A DNA stretch of 29,510 nucleotides. It comes from JAGLTZ01 sp964637695. GTDB lineage: Bacteria > Blakebacterota > Blakebacteria > Blakebacterales > Blakebacteraceae. The DNA is taken from positions 1-29,510 of the forward strand of contig CAZWVF010000035.1 in the NCBI GenBank assembly GCA_964637695.1, read 5' to 3'. The notes beneath the pieces were generated by a model. It did no database searches and had not been told where the DNA came from. It saw only the letters and a list, made by a program, of their open reading frames with translations. This document shows, one piece after another, positions 24,180 through 29,510 of this stretch; the first letter of the stretch is position 1; every line of letters starts with the position of its first letter. A program made the position numbers and the translations under genes.

Positions 24180-25625
24180 TTATTCAGCGGCAAATACGAA
24201 TCCGCGTGCAACCGCCCTGCGGTCGAGTTCGAGCATATCCTTGTATTTGATCACCGCATCGAGGGCACCGTTCACATCTTCAGCCTTGAACATTCCGGTA
24301 TGGCCCAGGTACGCCCCAAGCATCACCAGGTTGGCGACCTTGCCGTCGCCCAGTTCATCGGCCAGTTCCGTTGCCGGTACAGGATAAACTTCTATATCCG
24401 TGCGCTTCGGTTCCCCGGTGACCAGCGAGCTGTTGTACATCAGCAGGCCGCCGGGCTGCACGTCCGGCTCGAATCGATCCACTGAGGGCCCGTTGAAGGC
24501 CATCACCACGTTGGGTTCGGTGACGATAGGTGATGCTACCTTTTCAGTGCTGATCACAACGTTGCAGTTTGCGGTACCACCACGGCTCTCCGGACCATAT
24601 GCGGGCAGCCAGGTTACATGGAAGTTCTTGCGCAGAGCAACGTTGGCAAGCAGGGCGCCCAGGAAGAGGATCCCCTGCCCCCCGAAACCGGCCACCTTTA
24701 TATGGGGTTCGGTGTACCGTTGCGGTACATCTTCCCAGACAGGTTCACCTGTGCGCTCATGCGCAGGAATCCTGGAAAAGAGTACCTCCGCAAGCCTGTC
24801 GGTGCCGACAGGCTGAGGGGGCGGCGGGCGCGACTCCGCTTCCCCGATGGTGTCCTTGAAAACACCCACCGGGAAGATCTCCATCATGTGTTCGGTGAGC
24901 CATTCTTTCGATTCCTGCGCCTCCATCTTCCAGCCCACCGGACAGGTAGAGAGCACTTCAATCAGCGAGAAGCCCTTCCTGTCGACCTGGGCCTTGATCG
25001 CCTTGCGAACTGCTTTCCTCGTTGCGAGGATGTGCCTGGCATCTGTTATCGCCACCCTCTCGATGTAGACAGGTGCATCGAGTGTCGCCAGCAGTTCTGC
25101 GACATGCAGGGGCTTGCCTGTATCGAGAACATCGCGACCGTACGGTGAAGTGGTCGTCTTCTGGCCCTCCAGAGTAGTAGGGGCCATCTGCCCGCCGGTC
25201 ATGCCGTAGATCGCATTATTGATGAAAAAGACCGTGATCAGCTCACCACGGTTGGCGGCGTGCAGGATGTTGTTGGTGCCTATGGCGGCAAGGTCGCCGT
25301 CTCCCTGGTAGGAGAGCACTATCGAATCGGGTCTCGCCCTCTTGATCCCGGTGGCTACTGCCGGCGCCCTGCCGTGAGCCGCCTGAACGTTGCCGCAGTT
25401 GAAGTAGTAGAAGCCGAAAACCGAGCAGCCGACAGGACTTACGAATACGGTGCGCTCTCTGATCCCGAAGTCATCCATCGCTTCGGCGATGAGCTTGTGC
25501 AGAACTCCGTGACTGCATCCGGGACAGTAGTGCGTGGATGTCTTCTCTTCACCCGGCTTCCGCTCGAAATACCCGTAGAGGGAATCGGGCCAGGTCAGAA
25601 CCGTCTGGTTCTCCGGGGAACTCAC
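24180..25625 (-). CDS. 2-oxoacid:ferredoxin oxidoreductase, fused beta-gamma subunit
   Basis: A 481-residue fusion. Residues 1 to about 290 are the thiamine-diphosphate-binding beta subunit (YCPGCSHG near the N-terminus, then GDGDLAAIGTNNILHAANRG and NNAIYGMTGGQMAPTT, the TPP/Mg site). Residues about 305-481 are the gamma subunit (KVAGFGGQGILFLGALLA, AYGPESRGGTANCNVVIS). With the alpha subunit and ferredoxin encoded upstream it makes a four-domain enzyme. This interconverts a 2-oxoacid plus CoA with acyl-CoA, CO2 and reduced ferredoxin in the cytoplasm. Substrate (2-oxoglutarate or a branched-chain 2-oxoacid) cannot be settled by eye. The GTG start overlaps the alpha stop by four bases (GTGA). 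The stop lies seven bases from the end of the convergent permease pseudogene. Confidence 0.88.
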   Translation of the reverse strand: MSSPENQTVLTWPDSLYGYFERKPGEEKTSTHYCPGCSHGVLHKLIAEAMDDFGIRERTVFVSPVGCSVFGFYYFNCGNVQAAHGRAPAVATGIKRARPDSIVLSYQGDGDLAAIGTNNILHAANRGELITVFFINNAIYGMTGGQMAPTTLEGQKTTTSPYGRDVLDTGKPLHVAELLATLDAPVYIERVAITDARHILATRKAVRKAIKAQVDRKGFSLIEVLSTCPVGWKMEAQESKEWLTEHMMEIFPVGVFKDTIGEAESRPPPPQPVGTDRLAEVLFSRIPAHERTGEPVWEDVPQRYTEPHIKVAGFGGQGILFLGALLANVALRKNFHVTWLPAYGPESRGGTANCNVVISTEKVASPIVTEPNVVMAFNGPSVDRFEPDVQPGGLLMYNSSLVTGEPKRTDIEVYPVPATELADELGDGKVANLVMLGAYLGHTGMFKAEDVNGALDAVIKYKDMLELDRRAVARGFVFAAE

Positions 25626-26686
25626 GACTGCCCCCCTTCCGCCCGATACGCTTCAGATATCGCCTCCCTCAATTCCTCCTCGGATGGTACCGCTCCCCCC
25701 CACCGTCCGTGGAAGAAGACCGGTGCCCTTCCCTCGACCGCCAGCCTGACATCCTCAACCATCTGCCCCTTTGAAAGCTCCGCCACCAGAAAGCCTTTCA
25801 CCTGATTGCTCAATTCCGCCAGCCTCGCCGACGGGTAGGGCCAGAGGGTGATCGGCCGGAGCAGTCCGACTTTCATACCCTCGGCTCTCACCTTGTCCAC
25901 CGCGGATCTGAGCAGCCTGCTCACGATACCGTAACCTACCACTATGAAGTCCGCATCCCCGGTCAGGGCCTCCTCGAACCGGAGTTCCTCCTTTTCGATC
26001 TCCGCGTACTTCTCAAAGATGCGATCGACATGCTCCTCCAGCTCTTCGGGAGACATATAGATCGAGTTGATCAGATTCCCCTGCGTGGCCTCATTGCCCT
26101 GTACCGACCACGGTTTCTCGGGCAGTTCCGTAACCGGCTCGGGAAACTCAACCGCTTCCATCATCTGTCCGGTGAAACCGTCAGCGATAACCGCCACCGG
26201 ATTGCGGTATTTATCGGCGAGTTCGAAAGCGAGCATGGTGAGATCGCACATCTCCTGGGAACTGTTGGGAGCGAGCACAACCATGTGGTAGTCGCCGTGG
26301 CCTCCTCCCTTGACCATCTGGAAATAGTCCCCCTGGGCTGGAGCGATGTTGCCCAGGCCCGGACCGCCCCTCATTATATTGACTATAACCGCCGGCAGTT
26401 CGGCACCCACCAGGTATGATATACCTTCCAGCTTCAGACTGATCCCGGGGCTCGAACTGGCGGTCATCGCCCTGATACCGGCGCCCGATGCACCATAAAC
26501 CATCTGGATGGCGCCGATCTCGCTTTCAGACTGGAGGAATACTCCTCCGGCGGCGGGCATCAGGTTAGCGGCGGTTTCAGCTATCTCGCTGGACGGCGTG
26601 ATCGGATAACCGTAAAAGGCCCTGCATCCGGCAAGCATCGCGCCCATCAGGATCGCGTCATTCCCCTTCACCAGTCGTACGGGCAT
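25622..26686 (-). CDS. 2-oxoacid:ferredoxin oxidoreductase alpha subunit (KorA/VorB type)
   Basis: A 354-residue pyrimidine-binding alpha subunit. Near the N-terminus it has VKGNDAILMGAMLAGCR and GYPITPSSEIAE, the signature of the KorA/VorB group. Further on are SESEIGAIQMVYGASGAG and MTASSSPGISL, then the second domain ending in a transketolase-C-like part (FIVVGYGIVSR, LRPITLWPYPS). It lacks the N-terminal gamma domain that some alpha subunits carry; that part is fused to beta instead. ATG 26686 is preferred: GGAGGAG lies about five bases upstream, whereas the longer frame to 26737 would begin inside the ferredoxin gene. The ferredoxin stop is 16 bases upstream and the beta-gamma gene overlaps by four bases, so the three genes are one operon. 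Confidence 0.9.
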   Translation of the reverse strand: MPVRLVKGNDAILMGAMLAGCRAFYGYPITPSSEIAETAANLMPAAGGVFLQSESEIGAIQMVYGASGAGIRAMTASSSPGISLKLEGISYLVGAELPAVIVNIMRGGPGLGNIAPAQGDYFQMVKGGGHGDYHMVVLAPNSSQEMCDLTMLAFELADKYRNPVAVIADGFTGQMMEAVEFPEPVTELPEKPWSVQGNEATQGNLINSIYMSPEELEEHVDRIFEKYAEIEKEELRFEEALTGDADFIVVGYGIVSRLLRSAVDKVRAEGMKVGLLRPITLWPYPSARLAELSNQVKGFLVAELSKGQMVEDVRLAVEGRAPVFFHGRWGGAVPSEEELREAISEAYRAEGGQS

Positions 26687-26702
26687 TACTCTCCTCCCCC
26701 CC

Positions 26703-26966
26703 TCACTTCCTGGCCTTGCGCGGCGGCTTGTACACAATTATCGCTCCGGGTTCGGGACAGGTGTAGAAACAGACTCCGCATCCGGTGCATCCCTCCCCGG
26801 TGTATTCAGCCGGATGAAATCCCAGGTGGTTCAACGCTTCTGAAATAAACAGAACGTCCGGCGCGCAGACGTAGGTGCACAATTCGCACCCCTTGCACAT
26901 CTCCGGATCGATGATGACCGCAGGGCCGGTCACGGTCTCATTTTCTTTCTGGATCGTTTCGGGCAT
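26703..26966 (-). CDS. 2[4Fe-4S] ferredoxin subunit of the 2-oxoacid oxidoreductase
   Basis: Small iron-sulphur protein of 87 residues with two cluster motifs: CKGCELCTYVCAP (about 24-36) and CTGCGVCFYTCPEP (about 60-73). The 24-residue extension before the first motif and the ILY-type C-terminus (AIIVYKPP) match the delta subunit of KOR/VOR enzymes rather than a free ferredoxin. It accepts electrons from the TPP centre. It is the first gene of the operon; AGGAG lies 10 bases before the ATG. The second motif has CPEPG where many ferredoxins have CP only, a common variation in this subunit. Confidence 0.9.
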   Translation of the reverse strand: MPETIQKENETVTGPAVIIDPEMCKGCELCTYVCAPDVLFISEALNHLGFHPAEYTGEGCTGCGVCFYTCPEPGAIIVYKPPRKARK

Positions 26967-27113
26967 CGGTCATGAGCTCCTGGTTTATTTCCTGGGAATA
27001 GATGCCATGAGGAGACTGAGTCTCAGAAGTCGGTTCCAGTTGCAGATATATATAGTCGGCCATTCGATCACAGAGCCAATCTAACCACAGCGGCATGGCC
27101 GTCCAATATCGGA

Positions 27114-29308
27114 TTACTTCAGATACTCCGCCAGCCACTCGTAGACGGTATTCCACCAGACCATCGCATTCTGCGGCTTCAGCACCCAGTGCCCCTCGTC
27201 GGGGAAGTAGAGCAGTCTGGCTCGAATCCCGTTCCTCCGCAGTGCAGTGAACATTTCAAGCCCCTGCTCCAGCGGCACCCGGTAATCCTCGGCACCGTGT
27301 ATTATCAGCATGGGAGTTTTGAAATCCTCCACGAACTCCATCGGATTCCACCTGTCGTAGAGCCGCTCGCTGGTCCACGGCATTCCTCCGAATTCCCACT
27401 CGGGGAACCACAGCTCTTCTGNNNNNNNNNNNNNNNNNNNNNNNNNNNNNNNNNNNNNNNNNNNNNNNNNNNNNNNNNNNNNNNNNNNNNNNNNNNNNNN
27501 NNNNNNNNNNNNNNNNNNNNNTCGCTGGTCCACGGCATTCCTCCGAATTCCCACTCGGGGAACCACAGCTCTTCTGTCGAGTAGTACATGCTGATCGTAT
27601 TGGCGACGCCATCGTGGTTGACCAGTGTTCTGAACCTGGTTGTATGGCCTTCGAACCAGTTCATCATGTAGCCGCCATACGAAGCGCCGGCGGCCGCCAT
27701 TCTTGTTTCGTCGATGAACGGGTAATTCTCTATCGCGTAATCGAGACCGTTCATCAGATCCTCGAAAACCCTGCCCCCCCAGTCCCTGGTAATCTCATCC
27801 GTGAACTGTTGCCCGTAACCTGTGCTGCCACGAGGATTTATGGCGACTACAACATACCCTGGTGCGGCAAACATATTGGCATTCCAGCGGTAGTGGAAGA
27901 TATCGCTCCAGGCTCCCTGCGGTCCGCCGTGCACCAGGAACACCAGCGGGTATTTCTCGGCGGGGTTGAAACCGGGAGGCCTGATTATGAAGCCCTCAAC
28001 TTCGGTCCGTCCCGCACCCCTGAAGGTGAAAGTCTCGGCATCACTCAGATCGAGCTGTGCCAGAAGTTCGTCATTGGTATGGGTCAACTGCCTTATTTCA
28101 GTTCCATCGCTGTCGAGCAGGACCAGTTCCGTGGGCATTGCATTTGACTGCCTGGTCACGACCAGTTTCGAGCCGTCGGGGGCGATGGCCACAGAACCGT
28201 TATGGGTATTGCCGGTAAGCCGGGCGATCTCTCCCCCGCCGGCGGGCACCCTGTAGAGAGTACGGTATATACGGTCCTGACAGAGGAAATAGAGCTGTGA
28301 GGAATCGGGGGACCAGACGAATGAAGCCACGGACCTGTCGAGATCTTCAGTCACCCAGTTGTGCTCTCCGCTCTGCCTGTCATAGACCACTATCCGGGTC
28401 CGGTCGGCCTCGAATCCGGCCCTCTTCATCGCCAGGTAGGCGATGTAGCGTCCATCGGGACTGTACTGCGGAGCAGCTTCGTTGGCATCGTTTTCACCCA
28501 ACTGCACGGGCCCGTCCCCGCGGGTGTCAACCAGCCATATGTCATTGCCGGTTCCAACTGCCGTGGGTACATCCGTATTTCTCACAAATGCCAGTTCTCC
28601 GCCATCGGGGCTCAGGTCGTAATCCTGGAAGCCGCCCAGTGAGATTGGCGGAGTATCGAAGGGCCCGGGAGTCAGATCGCGGCTTTCGCCGCTCACGACA
28701 TCTATGATGAATATGTGGCTGCGCATGCCGTCTTCCCATGAATCCCAGTGCCTGTACATGAGCTCATCGTAGATCCGTGCTCCGGTGGGGCCCTCGGCGA
28801 GTTCCCTGAGTCTGGCAGCCGAATCGTCCCCCTGCGGCCACACCTCGCTGACAAAGAGAATCCGGGATCCGTCGGCGGACCAGACCGGCCCCGAGGCTCC
28901 ACCCTCCATGTTTGTCAGGGGCCGGGCCTCTCCTCCATCGGCGGAAAGAAGGTAGATCTGCGCACCATTTCCTCCCCTGGTGCTTACAAATGCCAGCCAC
29001 CTGCCGTCGGGCGACCAGGCCGGTGAAGTGTCGGTGCCGGGTGAACTGGTCATCTGGCGGGCTTCTCCCCCATCAACCGGTACAATCCAGATGTCACTGT
29101 TGCCCCTGTTGGCTTTCACGCTGTACCGCGTTACCGTGTAGGCGATCCTGCTGCCGTCAGGGCTGAAGGCGGCCCCCCCGACTCTCCCCATCGCCCACAG
29201 ATCTCCAGAAGTCATCGGCCGCCCCTGCTGCGCCATGACTGTGAGCGGCAAACCTGCGGCGATCAATACACATACCGTCCAGAGGGAGGATCTACGCTTG
29301 AACCACAT
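27114..29308 (-). CDS. Secreted S9 family (prolyl oligopeptidase/DPP-type) peptidase, interrupted by a false gap
   Basis: Serine peptidase exported to the periplasm or beyond (signal peptide MWFKRRSS...VMA-QQG, about 25 residues). Residues 30-400 form a beta-propeller with repeated SPDG.. motifs of the WD40-like TolB kind (AFSPDGSRIAY, SPAWSPDGRWLAF, APQYSPDGRYIAY). The alpha/beta-hydrolase domain carries the triad: GASYGGY (Ser543), HGAEDYRVP (Asp623) and DEGHW (His655), numbered after closing the gap. The assembly has 100 N at 27422-27521 between two identical 55-base stretches. Removing 155 bases gives a continuous 679-residue frame, the normal length. ATG 29308 is used since AAGGA lies eight bases upstream. 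It probably serves peptide scavenging and looks unrelated to the cytochromes. Confidence 0.88.
27367..27421. repeat. Left copy of a 55-base duplicated contig end
   Basis: This stretch is identical to 27522-27576 and directly abuts the N run. Both copies encode the same piece of the peptidase (TEELWFPEWEFGGMPWTS), which should occur once. Confidence 0.9.
27422..27521. other. Assembly gap of exactly 100 N, probably false
   Basis: A run of 100 unknown bases inside the peptidase gene. The round length is the usual placeholder used by scaffolders. The flanking 55-base duplication shows that the two contigs overlap, so no sequence is likely to be missing. Confidence 0.95.
27522..27576. repeat. Right copy of a 55-base duplicated contig end
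   Basis: Identical to 27367-27421. The overlap length of 55 equals a common de Bruijn k-mer setting, which would explain why two contig ends share exactly this much. Confidence 0.9.
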
Positions 29309-29493
29309 TATCATATTCCTTTCCACGATGCTTCCGAGAGGGTGCCGCATGACAGTCGGGCCACCTGCCACTTCCAATAGTAAAATAACGCATTCTGACC
29401 GGCACAGGTCAATGCATGCAGAGCGTCGCCGGCTTTTCACCTGACCGGCGCAGGTTTTACCTTTAATCTGTTTTATTCCGGCTGCACGAGATG

Positions 29494-29510
29494 GAGAGAG
29501 AGAGAGAGAG
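29494..29510. repeat. GA dinucleotide run at the scaffold end
   Basis: The last 17 bases are an uninterrupted GA repeat. Assemblies often break in such low-complexity DNA, so the true tract may be longer. The 185 bases between the peptidase start and this run show no gene. Confidence 0.85.

Overview
The window (29,510 bases, moderately GC-rich, one run of 100 N) comes from a Gram-negative (diderm) bacterium. It encodes an outer-membrane beta-barrel, several lipoproteins with lipoboxes, and periplasmic multiheme cytochromes. The mix of a Cys-type CcmE, a broken ADOP-type permease, a TAXI TRAP transporter and a beta-gamma fused 2-oxoacid:ferredoxin oxidoreductase suggests an anaerobic or facultative member of a little-cultured phylum, perhaps FCB-like (Krumholzibacteriota, Latescibacterota or Gemmatimonadota type). 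That placement is a guess; there is no rRNA or other marker here. The far end stops in a GA repeat and an internal gap has assembly-artefact structure, so this is probably a metagenome scaffold.

Bases 1-18,900 form one theme: c-type cytochromes and their assembly. On the + strand lie a 7-heme NapC/NirT-type quinol dehydrogenase (ImcH-like) and two paralogous inner-membrane proteins that fuse a multiheme c domain (19 and 11 hemes) to a b-type membrane domain (CbcL-like). Then come ccmA, ccmB, ccmC, a ccmD-like gene and ccmE. On the - strand, convergent with these, the order of transcription is: a tetraheme c554-type cytochrome, a 9-heme lipoprotein, a decaheme DmsE/MtrA-type cytochrome, a 617-residue outer-membrane barrel, ccmF, and a PKD-domain multiheme lipoprotein. 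Together the cytochromes carry 68 recognisable haem c sites plus one aberrant CXCH. Read as a system, quinol is oxidised at the inner membrane by the ImcH-like and CbcL-like proteins, periplasmic cytochromes relay the electrons, and a barrel/decaheme/lipoprotein conduit takes them outside. The Ccm genes supply haem attachment. The CcmE haem-binding residue is Cys (CXXXY), as in the variant called System I*.

Bases 19,000-22,900 (+ strand) hold a small secreted DUF4920-like/heavy-metal-binding protein and a two-gene TAXI-type TRAP transporter (lipoprotein binding protein plus fused permease). Bases 23,030-24,172 are the wreck of an ADOP/MacB-type permease gene with two internal deletions, each shifting the frame.

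Bases 24,180-29,310 (- strand) hold a three-gene 2-oxoacid:ferredoxin oxidoreductase operon (ferredoxin, alpha, fused beta-gamma) and a secreted S9 prolyl-oligopeptidase-type peptidase. The peptidase gene is interrupted by a 100-N gap. The 55 bases on each side of the gap are identical, and removing 155 bases restores one continuous frame, so the gap is almost certainly false. No tRNA, rRNA, CRISPR array or intact transposase gene was seen.
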